Below are positions 17,836 to 28,555 of a stretch of 64,000 bases of DNA, piece after piece. The position numbers and the translations under genes were made by a program. Position 1 is the first letter of the stretch. The number at the start of each line of letters is the position of its first letter. The notes below the pieces were generated by a model. The model searched no databases. It had not been told where the DNA came from and saw nothing but the letters and a program-made list of their open reading frames with translations. The stretch is from NCBI RefSeq assembly GCF_033542235.1, contig NZ_JAWRCU010000004.1:124001-188000 (forward strand), read 5' to 3'. Origin of the DNA: JAWRCU01 sp033542235 (GTDB lineage: Bacteria > Pseudomonadota > Alphaproteobacteria > Rhizobiales > Rhizobiaceae).

Positions 17836-19695
17836 ATGTTGTTCCGCTGGTTTGAAAAAAGGCTGAATCCGTTTCCGCCCGAGGAGCCGGTAGAGCCGCC
17901 GAAGACGCTGATAGGCTTCTGTCTGCACTATACGCGCGGCGCCTGGCGCTTCATCATTGTCGACGCGATCCTCATCGCGTCGATCGCGATCGCCGAAGTC
18001 TGGATGTTTGCTTTTCTGGGCAACATCGTCGACTGGCTCTCCGCACAGAACCGCGAGACGTTTCTGCAGACCGAAGGTTGGAAGCTTGCCGGCATGGCGT
18101 TGATCGTCCTGGTGGCGCTGCCGGGTACGGTGTGGGTCCACTCGTTCCTCCAGCAGCAGACGCTGATGGGGAACTATCCCATGCGCATCCGCTGGCAGGT
18201 CCACCGCTATCTGCTCAAGCAGTCGATGACGTTCTACCAGGACGAATTCGCCGGCCGCATCGCCACCAAGCTGATGCAGACCGCGCTCGCGGTGCGCGAA
18301 TGCGTCGTCAAGGTGATCGACGTGCTCAACTACGTCGTCGTCTACTTTCTCGGCATGCTGGCGATCGTCGGGTCGGCCGACTTGCGGCTCGCCGTGCCGC
18401 TTGCGGTGTGGCTTGTGTGCTATGTCCTGCTGCTGCGTTTCTTCATTCCGCGTCTCGGCAAGGTCTCCGAGGAGCAGGCCGACGCGCGCTCGATGATGAC
18501 GGGCCGCGTCGTCGACAGCTACACCAACATCCAGACGGTGAAGCTCTTCAGCCATGCGCGGCGCGAGGCGTCGTATGCCCGTGAGGGAATGACCAGCTTC
18601 CTCGAAACGGTCTATCGGACGATGCGGCTCGTCACCGCGTTGTTCGGCACGCTCTATGTGCTCAACTCGTTGCTGTTGTTTTCGGTCGGCGCGCTGTCGA
18701 TCTGGCTTTGGCTTGGGGGCGAGGTGACGATCGGCGCAGTCGCGGTCGTCATCGGCCTGGTGCTGAGGTTGTGGGGCATGTCGCAATGGATCATGTGGGA
18801 GGTGTCGGGCCTCTTCGAGAACATCGGCACCGTGCAGGACGGCATCGGTTCCATCTCTCTGCCGCGCCTTGTCGAGGACAGACCCGAAGCCAAGGACATC
18901 GCGGTGAGCCAGGGTCGCATCGAGTTCGACCGTATCGGCTTCCACTACGGCAAGGGCAAGGGCGTCATCGAGAACCTGTCGCTGGCCGTAAAGCCGGGCG
19001 AGAAAGTCGGTCTCGTCGGCCGCTCCGGCGCCGGCAAATCGACGCTCGTGAACCTGCTCCTGCGCTTCTACGATCTCGAAGGCGGCCGCATCCTGGTCGA
19101 CGGGCAGGATATTTCGCTGGTCACCCAGGATTCTCTGCGCGCCAATATCGGCATGGTGACGCAGGATACGTCGCTGCTGCACCGCTCGGTGCGCGAAAAT
19201 ATCCTCTACGGCCGTCCGGATGCGAGCGAGGCGATGGTAATCGAGGCGGCGCGTCGCGCCGAGGCACTCGATTTCATCGCGGGGCTTAGCGACGCGAAGG
19301 GCCGCAAGGGGCTCGAGGCGCATGTCGGTGAGCGGGGTGTGAAGCTCTCGGGGGGCCAGCGCCAGCGCATCGCGATCGCTCGCGTGATGCTCAAGGACGC
19401 GCCAATCCTGATCCTGGACGAGGCGACCTCGGCCCTCGATTCAGAAGTGGAGGCAGCCATCCAGGAGAATCTCTACCGGCTCATGGAGGGCAAGACGGTG
19501 ATCGCGATCGCCCATCGCCTGTCCACGATCGCGGCCATGGACCGCCTCGTCGTCATGGATCAAGGCCGGATCATCGAAGAAGGCACGCATGACGAACTTG
19601 TGGCGAAGAAGGGCCTCTACGCCCATCTGTGGGAACGACAGTCTGGCGGGTTCCTGCTCGACGTGCCGGCCGAAAAGGAGTTAGCAGCGGAATGA
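17836..19695 (+). CDS. ABC transporter, fused membrane and ATPase domains (first of pair)
   Basis: 619 aa half-transporter of exporter type. About six hydrophobic segments in residues 1-320 form the transmembrane domain. The nucleotide-binding domain has Walker A GRSGAGKST (about 395-403), signature LSGGQ (about 504), Walker B ILILDEATSALDSE (about 521-534) and H-loop IAIAHRLSTI (about 557-566). It is followed 13 nt later by a paralogue of the same architecture, so the two probably form a heterodimer exporting an unknown substrate. No substrate-linked gene is beside them. The two share long identical stretches in the ATPase domain. Confidence 0.93.
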   Translation: MLFRWFEKRLNPFPPEEPVEPPKTLIGFCLHYTRGAWRFIIVDAILIASIAIAEVWMFAFLGNIVDWLSAQNRETFLQTEGWKLAGMALIVLVALPGTVWVHSFLQQQTLMGNYPMRIRWQVHRYLLKQSMTFYQDEFAGRIATKLMQTALAVRECVVKVIDVLNYVVVYFLGMLAIVGSADLRLAVPLAVWLVCYVLLLRFFIPRLGKVSEEQADARSMMTGRVVDSYTNIQTVKLFSHARREASYAREGMTSFLETVYRTMRLVTALFGTLYVLNSLLLFSVGALSIWLWLGGEVTIGAVAVVIGLVLRLWGMSQWIMWEVSGLFENIGTVQDGIGSISLPRLVEDRPEAKDIAVSQGRIEFDRIGFHYGKGKGVIENLSLAVKPGEKVGLVGRSGAGKSTLVNLLLRFYDLEGGRILVDGQDISLVTQDSLRANIGMVTQDTSLLHRSVRENILYGRPDASEAMVIEAARRAEALDFIAGLSDAKGRKGLEAHVGERGVKLSGGQRQRIAIARVMLKDAPILILDEATSALDSEVEAAIQENLYRLMEGKTVIAIAHRLSTIAAMDRLVVMDQGRIIEEGTHDELVAKKGLYAHLWERQSGGFLLDVPAEKELAAE

Positions 19696-19708
19696 TGGAG
19701 GCGGCTTG

Positions 19709-21577
<1,869 letters not shown>

Positions 21578-21581
21578 GCAG

Positions 21582-21896
21582 ATGGCACTTCGCCCGCCCA
21601 CACTTTTGGCGACGCCATCCTCGCGGCATGGCGGTGTCAATCCGCTCGAGGTCGAGATCGCGGCCGAGATGGCGTCGACGCTCGGCCGAGCGGGCGAGAA
21701 AGTCGAGCGGAGCCTGGCGCGGCTACGCGCCCAAGAGCCTGGCGCTCCGGATCGGGTAGCGCTGCTCAAGGAAGCCACTGAGGCAGTCTACGCTTATTTC
21801 ATTCAGCGCGAGCTCTGCGGCATGCGCCGGCACCACGACGTGATTCGCGAATATGCGATTCCCAACGAGGTCCTGGTCAGGCTGGGCGCGAAATAG
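21582..21896 (+). CDS. DUF6665-family small protein
   Basis: 104 aa from the ATG at 21582, preceded by GGAG 7 nt upstream, 4 nt after the ABC gene stop. It is a helical, charged protein: NPLEVEIAAEMASTLGRAGE then KVERSLARLRAQ, then EAVYAYFIQRELCGMRRHHD and VIREYAIPNEVLVRLGA. I recognise this as the DUF6665 pattern of rhizobial proteins, function unknown. Position suggests cotranscription with the ABC pair. Confidence 0.8.
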   Translation: MALRPPTLLATPSSRHGGVNPLEVEIAAEMASTLGRAGEKVERSLARLRAQEPGAPDRVALLKEATEAVYAYFIQRELCGMRRHHDVIREYAIPNEVLVRLGAK

Positions 21897-22250
21897 CGTC
21901 TGAAGCCACTTCCACCTTCATTCCAGCCAGTTGGTGGACGGACTGCTCCTCCTCGCGGTTGTCGATCCATCCAGCGGACCTGGCTCGAGCTCGTTCAAAC
22001 GAGCTGCTTTCAGCTTTGCCGGGAGTGGTCGAATTCACGGTTCCTGTGGGCAAACAAAGCGCCGCTCCCGGTACCCCGCGACAATCTGCCCTGACCCCTG
22101 TCTGGCGTCTGGACAAGCGTCGGGCAGATGCATAGAAACCTCTCCAAATCACCGGGCGCCTCGGGGGTTGCGCTTGCGCAAAGTGCGATTGGGCGGCCGG
22201 ACCGCCGACCTCCGCGGCCGGCAGCCACGAGAGGAAAGGACAAGCAGCCC
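21897..22250. other. Intergenic region upstream of the bc1 operon, with two inverted repeats
   Basis: Holds no gene that I can support. It must carry the petABC promoter. Two dyads are visible: agctcgtt-ca-aacgagct at 21988-22005 (8-bp perfect stem, 2-nt loop) and ATCTGCCC at 22084-22091 matched by GGGCAGAT at 22122-22129. The second lies about 120 nt before petA and could be an operator or leader hairpin. I found no convincing -35/-10 pair and no FNR/FixK-type TTGAT-N4-ATCAA box. Confidence 0.4.
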
Positions 22251-22814
22251 GTGAGCGCACAGGATACGATCGAGCCCACTCGCCGCGACTTCCTCTATAT
22301 TGCAACGGGCATGGCCGGCGCAGTCGGCGCAGCCGCAGTCGCATGGCCCTTCATCGACCAAATGAGGCCCGACGCTTCGACGCTGGCGCTGTCGACGGTC
22401 GAGGTCGACGTATCTTCACTGCAGCCCGGCCAGTCCCTCACCGTGAAGTGGCGCGGCAAGCCCGTGTTTATTCGCAACCGCACGCCCGAAGAGATCGATG
22501 CGGCGAAGAACGTGTCGCTCGACGAGCTGAAGGATCCTCTCGCGCGCAACGCCAACCTGTCCAGCGACGCGCAGGCGACCGATGTCGACCGCTCGGCCGG
22601 CGCGGGCAAGGAGAACTGGCTGATCATGGTCGGCGTCTGCACCCATCTCGGCTGCATTCCGCTCGGCCAGCAGGGCGAATATGGCGGCTGGTTCTGCCCG
22701 TGCCACGGTTCGCAATACGATACGGCAGGCCGTATCCGCAAAGGGCCCGCGCCGGAAAACATGGCGGTTCCCGTCTTCGCTTTCACTTCGGACACCAAGA
22801 TCAGGATCGGGTAA
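22251..22814 (+). CDS. petA: Ubiquinol-cytochrome c reductase, Rieske iron-sulfur subunit
   Basis: 2Fe-2S subunit of the cytochrome bc1 complex, passing electrons from ubiquinol to cytochrome c1. 187 aa from GTG 22251, with AGGAAAGGA upstream; an ATG at 22128 is in frame but the extension does not look like protein. A twin-arginine motif (TRRDFLYIATG) precedes the single membrane anchor (residues about 15-36). Cluster ligands are C130 and H132 in CTHLGC and C149 and H152 in CPCHGS; C135 and C151 form the disulfide. First gene of petABC. Confidence 0.97.
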   Translation: MSAQDTIEPTRRDFLYIATGMAGAVGAAAVAWPFIDQMRPDASTLALSTVEVDVSSLQPGQSLTVKWRGKPVFIRNRTPEEIDAAKNVSLDELKDPLARNANLSSDAQATDVDRSAGAGKENWLIMVGVCTHLGCIPLGQQGEYGGWFCPCHGSQYDTAGRIRKGPAPENMAVPVFAFTSDTKIRIG

Positions 22815-22828
22815 GAAGGCCATCATTC

Positions 22829-24136
22829 ATGAGCTCGATGCAACACTCGGTCTACACTCCGAAAACAGCGCTCGGCCGTTGGGTTGACGCACGCATGCCG
22901 CTGCCGCGGCTGGTCTACGATTCGTTCGTTGCCTATCCCGTGCCGCGCAACCTCAACTATGCCTACACCTTCGGCGGCATCCTGTCGCTCATGCTGGTGG
23001 CGCAAATTCTCACCGGCGTCGTGCTTGCCATGCACTACACGGCGGATACGGGTCTTGCCTTCAATTCCGTCGAGAAGATCATGCGCGACGTGAATTCGGG
23101 CTGGCTGCTGCGCTACCTGCATTCGAACGGCGCGTCGTTCTTCTTCCTGGCGGTCTATATCCATATCTTCCGCGGCCTTTACTACGGTTCGTACAAGGCC
23201 CCGCGGGAACTGCTCTGGATCCTGGGCTGCATCATCTATCTCCTGATGATGGCGACCGGCTTTATGGGCTATGTGTTGCCCTGGGGCCAGATGAGCTTCT
23301 GGGGCGCCACCGTCATCACCGGCTTCTTCACCGCGATCCCGCTGGTCGGCGAATGGATCCAGCAGCTGCTGCTCGGTGGCTTTGCAGTCGACCAACCGAC
23401 GCTCAATCGCTTCTTCTCGCTTCATTATCTGCTGCCTTTCATGATCGCGGGTGTGGTCGTGCTGCACGTCTGGGCGCTGCACGTCACCGGTCAGACCAAC
23501 CCGACCGGCGTCGAAGTGAAGTCGAAGACCGATACGGTTCCGTTCTCGCCGCATGCGACGGTCAAGGACGGGCTGGCAATGGTCGTGTTTCTCGCCGTCT
23601 ATGCCTATTTCGTCTTCTACATCCCGAACTATCTCGGCCATCCGGACAACTATACCGTTGCGGATCCGCTGAAGACGCCTGCGCACATCGTGCCGGAGTG
23701 GTATTTCCTGCCGTTCTACGCGATCTTGCGCGCCATCACCTTCAACATTGGGCCGATCAACTCGAAGCTCGGCGGCGTGCTCGCGATGTTCGGTGCAATC
23801 GCCCTCCTGTTCCTTGTGCCGTGGCTCGACACATCGAAGGTGCGCTCGGCCGTCTACCGGCCATGGTTCAAGCTGTTCTTCTGGCTGTTCGCAGCCAATG
23901 CGATCCTGCTCGGCTGGCTTGGCTCGCGGCCAGCTGAAGGCGGCTACGTCATCATGGCGCAGCTCGGGACGCTCTACTACTACGTCTTCTTCCTCGTCAT
24001 CATGCCGCTGCTCGGCCTCATCGAAACGCCGCGCAAGACGCCAAACTCGATCACCGAGGCGGTGCTGGCGAAGAACAAGGGAAGCGCCGCGGCGTTGCCG
24101 GCAGAGGTTGCCGCATCGGCGGAGCACAAAGGCTGA
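22829..24136 (+). CDS. petB: Cytochrome b subunit of the bc1 complex
   Basis: Central membrane subunit, binding haems bL and bH and both quinone sites. 435 aa from ATG 22829, preceded by AAGAAGG. Eight membrane helices are evident. Haem-ligand histidines lie in VVLAMHYTADTG, YLHSNGASFFFLAVYIHIFR and VVVLHVWALHVTG; the quinol-oxidation motif PEWYFLPFYAI is present. It is a full-length separate cytochrome b, not the petBC fusion found in Bradyrhizobium. Second gene of the operon, 14 nt after petA. Confidence 0.97.
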   Translation: MSSMQHSVYTPKTALGRWVDARMPLPRLVYDSFVAYPVPRNLNYAYTFGGILSLMLVAQILTGVVLAMHYTADTGLAFNSVEKIMRDVNSGWLLRYLHSNGASFFFLAVYIHIFRGLYYGSYKAPRELLWILGCIIYLLMMATGFMGYVLPWGQMSFWGATVITGFFTAIPLVGEWIQQLLLGGFAVDQPTLNRFFSLHYLLPFMIAGVVVLHVWALHVTGQTNPTGVEVKSKTDTVPFSPHATVKDGLAMVVFLAVYAYFVFYIPNYLGHPDNYTVADPLKTPAHIVPEWYFLPFYAILRAITFNIGPINSKLGGVLAMFGAIALLFLVPWLDTSKVRSAVYRPWFKLFFWLFAANAILLGWLGSRPAEGGYVIMAQLGTLYYYVFFLVIMPLLGLIETPRKTPNSITEAVLAKNKGSAAALPAEVAASAEHKG

Positions 24137-24164
24137 TTTCCGAGGATCTTTAAGAGGAATTGAG

Positions 24165-25019
24165 ATGAGAAAGATTCTCGGTGCAGTGACGGCGGTCGCG
24201 CTTGCCTTTGCGGGAGGTGCAGCCTTTGCGCAGGAACATGAGGGCGGTCAGCCAGCTGAATTTCCGATGCATAAGCCGAGGCAGGAGAGCTGGTCGTTTG
24301 CCGGGCCGTTCGGCACCTATGACAAGGCCCAGCTGCAGCGCGGCCTCAAGGTCTACAAAGAGGTGTGCTCAGCCTGCCACTCGATGAACCTTGTCGCCTT
24401 CCGCTCGCTGGAAGAGCTCGGTTACTCGGAGGCGCAGGTCAAATCCTTCGCCGCCGAATACACGGTTCAGGATGGGCCGAACGACAGCGGCGAAATGTTT
24501 GAACGCCCTGGCATCCCCTCCGATCATTTCCCGTCGCCATTCCCGAACACGCAGGCTGCGGCGGCAGCCAATGGCGGCGCAGCGCCGCCGGACTTCTCGT
24601 TGCTTGCCAAGGCGCGCGGGGTCGAGCGCGGGTTCCCGACGTTCATCTTCGATATCTTCACGCAATATGCCGAGGCAGGACCTGACTACATCCACTCGCT
24701 GCTTACCGGCTACACCGAGCAGCCACCGGCAGGCGTGACCATTCCGGAAGGCACCTACTACAATCCGTATTTCATTTCCGGCGTGTCGCTGAAGATGCCA
24801 CCACCGCTGAATTCGGATGGACAGGTGACCTATGACGACGGTGCACCGCAGACGGTGGACCAATATTCGAGGGACATCGCAGCCTTCATGATGTGGGCCG
24901 CCGAGCCGCATCTGGAGGAGCGCAAGAAGACTGGCTTCCGCGTCATCATCTTCCTCGCGCTTTTCGGCGCGCTGGTCTACCTGACCAAGCGTAAGATCTG
25001 GGCTGACGTGGCGCACTGA
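24165..25019 (+). CDS. petC: Cytochrome c1 subunit of the bc1 complex
   Basis: Membrane-anchored c-type cytochrome that takes electrons from the Rieske centre and passes them to soluble cytochrome c. 284 aa from ATG 24165, with AGAGGA 7 nt upstream. Signal peptide MRKILGAVTAVALAFAGGAA, cleaved near AFA-QE. The haem-binding motif is C68-SA-C71-H72 (CSACH); the axial methionine is probably in LKMPPPL. A C-terminal helix (FRVIIFLALFGALVYL) anchors it, ending TKRKIWADVAH. Last gene of petABC, followed by a strong terminator. Confidence 0.97.
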   Translation: MRKILGAVTAVALAFAGGAAFAQEHEGGQPAEFPMHKPRQESWSFAGPFGTYDKAQLQRGLKVYKEVCSACHSMNLVAFRSLEELGYSEAQVKSFAAEYTVQDGPNDSGEMFERPGIPSDHFPSPFPNTQAAAAANGGAAPPDFSLLAKARGVERGFPTFIFDIFTQYAEAGPDYIHSLLTGYTEQPPAGVTIPEGTYYNPYFISGVSLKMPPPLNSDGQVTYDDGAPQTVDQYSRDIAAFMMWAAEPHLEERKKTGFRVIIFLALFGALVYLTKRKIWADVAH

Positions 25020-25048
25020 GCGTCCTTACCAGCAGGACCGGAACATCG

Positions 25049-25074
25049 AGGGGCGTTCTTGGCGCCCCTTTTTG
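25049..25074 (+). terminator. Rho-independent terminator of petABC
   Basis: Stem aggggcg / cgcccct with a 7-nt loop, followed directly by ttttt. It lies 30 nt after the petC stop codon. Confidence 0.92.
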
Positions 25075-25114
25075 TTGATTGGCGTGGGACTGCACATGCG
25101 TGCTCATCCACCAA

Positions 25115-25525
25115 TCATGGATGCATCCGCGCGCCCTTCGTTATCTTGTCGACCAGCTTCCTGTCCTCGCGCAACGCCAGTCCGACGACCGTTGCCGTTT
25201 CCGGTCCATATTCGGCAAAGACGGCGCGATTGGCAGTATCGTGACCGGTCGAGAACATCTCCTCGACATAGAGCGCGCAGCGAACGCCGCGCTCGAGGAT
25301 GCGCCGGTGAATGCTGGCGATGGTGGCCTGGTCGGCCGCAAGCACGATCACTGGCTGGACAGAAAGGCTGTGATAAATGTTGCCGGCCGCGTCCTGATAT
25401 GGTTCGCCGATGATGCCCTGGGACGACCCGACAATACCGCTCATCAGGAATGCGGTGACGTTGAGCTTCTGCCAGGTCTGCAAGTCTTCGCGGACGACGA
25501 TTGCGATCTTGGTATCGAACATCAT
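25115..25525 (-). CDS. DUF2000-family protein
   Basis: 136 aa from the ATG at 25525 (or the next codon, 25522). The sequence has the DUF2000 pattern: KIAIVVREDLQTWQKLNVTA then FLMSGIVGSSQGIIGEPYQD and ALYVEEMFSTGHDTANRAV. The fold resembles peptidyl-tRNA hydrolase 2, but the activity of this family is not established. It is a soluble cytoplasmic protein, converging with petABC and diverging from apt. The ribosome-binding site is weak. Confidence 0.85.
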   Translation of the reverse strand: MMFDTKIAIVVREDLQTWQKLNVTAFLMSGIVGSSQGIIGEPYQDAAGNIYHSLSVQPVIVLAADQATIASIHRRILERGVRCALYVEEMFSTGHDTANRAVFAEYGPETATVVGLALREDRKLVDKITKGARMHP

Positions 25526-25689
25526 CTGCCAACTGTCTTTTCTCGGATGATACCGTTTTGATGAATCGGGCCGAAGCGCGTGCGCCGAATTGGCGCCGGT
25601 CCAGTTTGCTCCGCTCAAGATCGTCGATCCTGGATTTCCATGAGGCCGCCGGGAGACTATCAATGAGAGTCGACACACAGGTTGAACGA

Positions 25690-26235
25690 ATGAAACCCAC
25701 CCTCGAAGAATTCCTGCTAACGGCGATCCGCACGATCCCCGACTACCCGAAGCCTGGTATCCTCTTCCGCGACATCACCACACTGCTCGGCAATGCGCGC
25801 GCCTTCCGTCGTGCCGTGGACGAGCTGGTGCATCCCTATGCCGGGTCGAAGATCGACAAGATAGCCGGTATCGAGGCACGCGGCTTCATCCTGGGCGGCG
25901 CGATCGCCCACCAGCTTTCGGCCGGCTTCATCCCGATCCGCAAGAAGGGCAAGCTGCCGCACGAAACCGTGCGCGTCGCCTACAGCCTGGAATACGGGCT
26001 CGACGAGATGGAGATGCACAAGGATGCCGTTTCGGCCGATGAGAAGGTGATCCTTGTCGACGATCTGATCGCGACGGGCGGGACGGCGGAAGGCGCAGTG
26101 AAGCTGCTCCGCCAGATGGGGGCCGACATCGTCGCGGCCTGCTTCGTCGTCGACCTTCCCGATCTCGGCGGGCGTACGAAACTCGAGGCGCTCGACGTGC
26201 CGGTGAGGACACTCATCTCTTTCGAGGGACATTGA
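25690..26235 (+). CDS. apt: Adenine phosphoribosyltransferase
   Basis: Purine salvage enzyme converting adenine and PRPP to AMP. 181 aa from the ATG at 25690 (MKPTLEEFLLTAIRTIPDYP), the usual size; an ATG nine codons earlier is also in frame. Motifs: PDYPKPGILFRDITTLL at the N-terminus, GIEARGFILGGAIAHQL, and the PRPP-binding loop VILVDDLIATGGTAEGAVKL. Soluble dimeric enzyme in the family. Monocistronic, between DUF2000 (divergent) and the ECF sigma gene (convergent). Confidence 0.95.
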   Translation: MKPTLEEFLLTAIRTIPDYPKPGILFRDITTLLGNARAFRRAVDELVHPYAGSKIDKIAGIEARGFILGGAIAHQLSAGFIPIRKKGKLPHETVRVAYSLEYGLDEMEMHKDAVSADEKVILVDDLIATGGTAEGAVKLLRQMGADIVAACFVVDLPDLGGRTKLEALDVPVRTLISFEGH

Positions 26236-26266
26236 GAAGCCGCAGCATCCAGCGTCCGCGGCGTTG

Positions 26267-27511
26267 TTAAGCTGATGCAAGGTCCTCGGCCTTGCGAATG
26301 AGAAACGCCCGCATTGCCGGGTCATCGCAAAGGCCAATCGCGCGCTGATACGCGTCCGCTGCCTCGTCGGCGCGGCCGAGCCTGCTGAACAAATGTGCGG
26401 CTAGTGCCCAGTAGGACTGGTATGCCATGATGCTCGCCTCCGGCAGATCGCGCAATAGCGCCAGACCCGCTTCGGCACCGACCGCCTCGCCAACGGCGGC
26501 GGCGCGGCCGACCAGAGCCCCGACGGTTGGCGCGAGGCGCACAAGTCCCTCATAGAGCAGCGCGACAGCATCCCAGTCCGTCTTGCCAGTGACAGCGCGG
26601 TGCGCATGTACGGACTGGATCGCTGCTTCGAGCTGAAAGCGCCCCATCCGCCCCTCACGAGCGGCAAGGGCAAGCTCCTTTTCCGCTTCTTCGGCGAGCG
26701 CGCTCGACCATAGCGCCCAATCCTGCTCGGCAAGCGGCACATAGGCACCACCGGGACTGCGCCGCGCCGCACGACGTGCTTCGCAATGCAACATCAAGGC
26801 GAGCAGGCCGTGCGCTTCGGGCTCATCCGGCAACAGTTTCACTATAAGCCGCCCAAGATAGATCGCCTCTTCGGTCAACCCATTGGGCGTGGGGTTGGCG
26901 CCGGCAACAGCGTCCCAGCCGCAGCCATAGGCGGCGTAGATCGCTTCCAGGACGGCATCCAGGCGAGGAGCGAGCTCGTCGGCGCTTGGCACTTCGAACG
27001 GGATATGCTGCATGCGGATGCGGTCCTTCGCTCGCGTCAGCCGGCGTGCCATGGCCGCCGGGCTGACGCAGAACACCGACGCGATCCGCCCGGCGTCGAG
27101 CCGCAGCACCGTTTGCAGCATCAGCGGGGTGCGGATAGCCGCATCGATCTCCGGATGGGCCGAGATGAAGAGCAACTTCAGCCGCTCGTCGACGAGCCCG
27201 GACGGCTCCGCAGCGCGTGCCTCGGCCTCCTCCGCGGCCAGAAGGAGCGCCGGTGCGGACAGCGCCCGCACTTCCCGGCGCCGCGCGGCATCTATCAGCT
27301 TGCGCCGCGCCGCTGTGAGCAGCCAGGCTTCCGGCCTGTCAGGGATACCGTTTTCCGGCCACGTGCTCAGTGCCGACCCAAAAGCATCCCCGAGGGCGTC
27401 CTCCGCCGCCGCTATGTCGCGTGAGCGGGCAGACAGAAAGGCGAGCAGCCTGCCGTAGCTTTCCCGCGCGGCCCTTTCGACAGTGGCATGGACGCCCGCA
27501 GGCGAAGGCAT
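26267..27511 (-). CDS. ECF42-like RNA polymerase sigma factor with C-terminal TPR-like extension
   Basis: 414 aa, about twice the size of a normal ECF factor. Sigma region 2 is at the N-terminus (SRDIAAAEDALGDAFGSALS, DRPEAWLLTAARRKLIDAAR) and region 4 is around residues 130-165 (RIASVFCVSPAAMARRLTRA). A long alanine-rich helical extension follows (LLALMLHCEARRAAR, LRDLPEASIMAYQSYWALAA), matching DUF6596/SnoaL-less ECF42 members with TPR-like repeats. No anti-sigma factor is nearby. It starts 3 nt after a DGPF/YciI protein gene in the same direction, the known hallmark partner of ECF42. The C-terminal extension is thought to replace the anti-sigma factor in control. Confidence 0.88.
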   Translation of the reverse strand: MPSPAGVHATVERAARESYGRLLAFLSARSRDIAAAEDALGDAFGSALSTWPENGIPDRPEAWLLTAARRKLIDAARRREVRALSAPALLLAAEEAEARAAEPSGLVDERLKLLFISAHPEIDAAIRTPLMLQTVLRLDAGRIASVFCVSPAAMARRLTRAKDRIRMQHIPFEVPSADELAPRLDAVLEAIYAAYGCGWDAVAGANPTPNGLTEEAIYLGRLIVKLLPDEPEAHGLLALMLHCEARRAARRSPGGAYVPLAEQDWALWSSALAEEAEKELALAAREGRMGRFQLEAAIQSVHAHRAVTGKTDWDAVALLYEGLVRLAPTVGALVGRAAAVGEAVGAEAGLALLRDLPEASIMAYQSYWALAAHLFSRLGRADEAADAYQRAIGLCDDPAMRAFLIRKAEDLASA

Positions 27512-27514
27512 GGC

Positions 27515-27910
27515 CTACCCGTTTCCGGCCGTTGCCATCTTCAGCATTGCGTCGCGGTCTGCCGGCGGCAGGCAAGGCCGGACCTCGACACCGCAGCCAG
27601 GAGGGGCCGGATAGCGAGCGGCCCATTTCAGCGCGGTGTCCATGTCCGGCACGTCGATCAGGAAGAAGCCGGCGAGCTGCTCCTTGGTATCGGCGAAGGG
27701 ACCGTCCTGAACATGCTGGCCACTATTGTCGGGTCTGAGCGAGGTTGCCGTCGCCGGTTTCTGGAGACCGGCACCTCCGACCACAATGCCGGCGTCCTGC
27801 AGGGCTTTCATGTAAGGCACAAACGCCGCCCAGAAGGCCCTGCGCTTTTCCGGATCGTCTCGCGCGGTGAATTCGTCGAGGCTGTGGTAATAGAGGAGCG
27901 CGTATTGCAT
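27515..27910 (-). CDS. YciI-related DGPF-domain protein
   Basis: 131 aa. The motif QDGPFADTKEQLAGFFLIDV (D69-G70-P71-F72) defines the DGPF branch of the YCII family, a dimeric alpha-beta barrel fold. The N-terminal MQYALLYYHS is the usual beta strand. Family members near ECF42 genes are likely targets or accessory proteins of the sigma factor; their chemistry is not known. It is the first gene of a two-gene unit with the sigma factor, 3 nt apart, so the sigma factor may control its own operon. Confidence 0.92.
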   Translation of the reverse strand: MQYALLYYHSLDEFTARDDPEKRRAFWAAFVPYMKALQDAGIVVGGAGLQKPATATSLRPDNSGQHVQDGPFADTKEQLAGFFLIDVPDMDTALKWAARYPAPPGCGVEVRPCLPPADRDAMLKMATAGNG

Positions 27911-28090
27911 GGTTTTCGTCCTTTCAGCTTGGAGCGCATGATCGTCGCTCGCCCCAATGACGCGCGTGCACGCCGAAGTCGGACGCGGCCGCAGATTTCT
28001 TTTTCAATTTGCGTTTGGCATCTGGCGGCGGCAAGGGCCGACTGCGCTTTTCCTGGACGTAGTGTCGGCGAATGCCGGGGTGGGCGATCG

Positions 28091-28555
28091 CTATTCCACC
28101 TTGACCAGCACTGCGCTTTCGAACTCGATCACCTTGTCGCCGGTCGAATCGAACCCCTCGCAAAGCAGCGACAAGACGCGCCAGCCCGGCCGTGAAACGA
28201 GCGCGCGATGCTCGAGCGATTTGCGCGTGTAGCGCACCGTTTCGCCGGCATAGACTGGCTTTGGCCAACTGAGGTTCTTGAAGCCGGGGGAGGGGCCGAA
28301 TTCGGGCCGTGGACCCGGGCCGTCCCACGGGGCGGCGTCGGGGCGCGTCTGCAGGTTGCACCTCATCCAGGCCGAGGCTGTGTGCCAGCCGGACGCGCAG
28401 AGCCCGCCGAATATGCTCCGCTTCGCTGCCTCTTCATCGACATGGAAAGGCTGCGGGTCGTATTTCCTGGCGAAGGCCTTGATGGCTTCCGATGTGAAGC
28501 TATAGGAGCCGATCTCGACTGTTTCGCCGACGCGAAAGAATTCGTCGAGCTTCAT
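28091..28555 (-). CDS. MaoC-like (R)-hydratase family protein
   Basis: 154 aa hot-dog-fold protein. The hydratase 2-type motif region is YDPQPFHVDEEAAKRSIFGG then LCASGWHTASAWMR, with D and H positions expected for the catalytic pair (PFHVDEE, GWHT). It overlaps its upstream paralogue by 4 nt (ATGA), so the two are co-translated and may form a heterodimer. Enoyl-CoA or acyl substrates are suggested by family; nothing local identifies the pathway. Confidence 0.9.
   Translation of the reverse strand: MKLDEFFRVGETVEIGSYSFTSEAIKAFARKYDPQPFHVDEEAAKRSIFGGLCASGWHTASAWMRCNLQTRPDAAPWDGPGPRPEFGPSPGFKNLSWPKPVYAGETVRYTRKSLEHRALVSRPGWRVLSLLCEGFDSTGDKVIEFESAVLVKVE

Noticed and set aside
17815..19323. 502-codon minus-strand frame across the first ABC gene
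   Set aside because: Composition (His, Arg, Gln-rich) is typical of antisense frames in high-GC genes.
21988..22005. 8-bp dyad as terminator of the DUF6665 gene
   Set aside because: No T-run follows and the loop is only 2 nt; reported only as a dyad.
22823..24127. 434-codon minus-strand frame across petB
   Set aside because: Antisense to a perfectly conserved cytochrome b.
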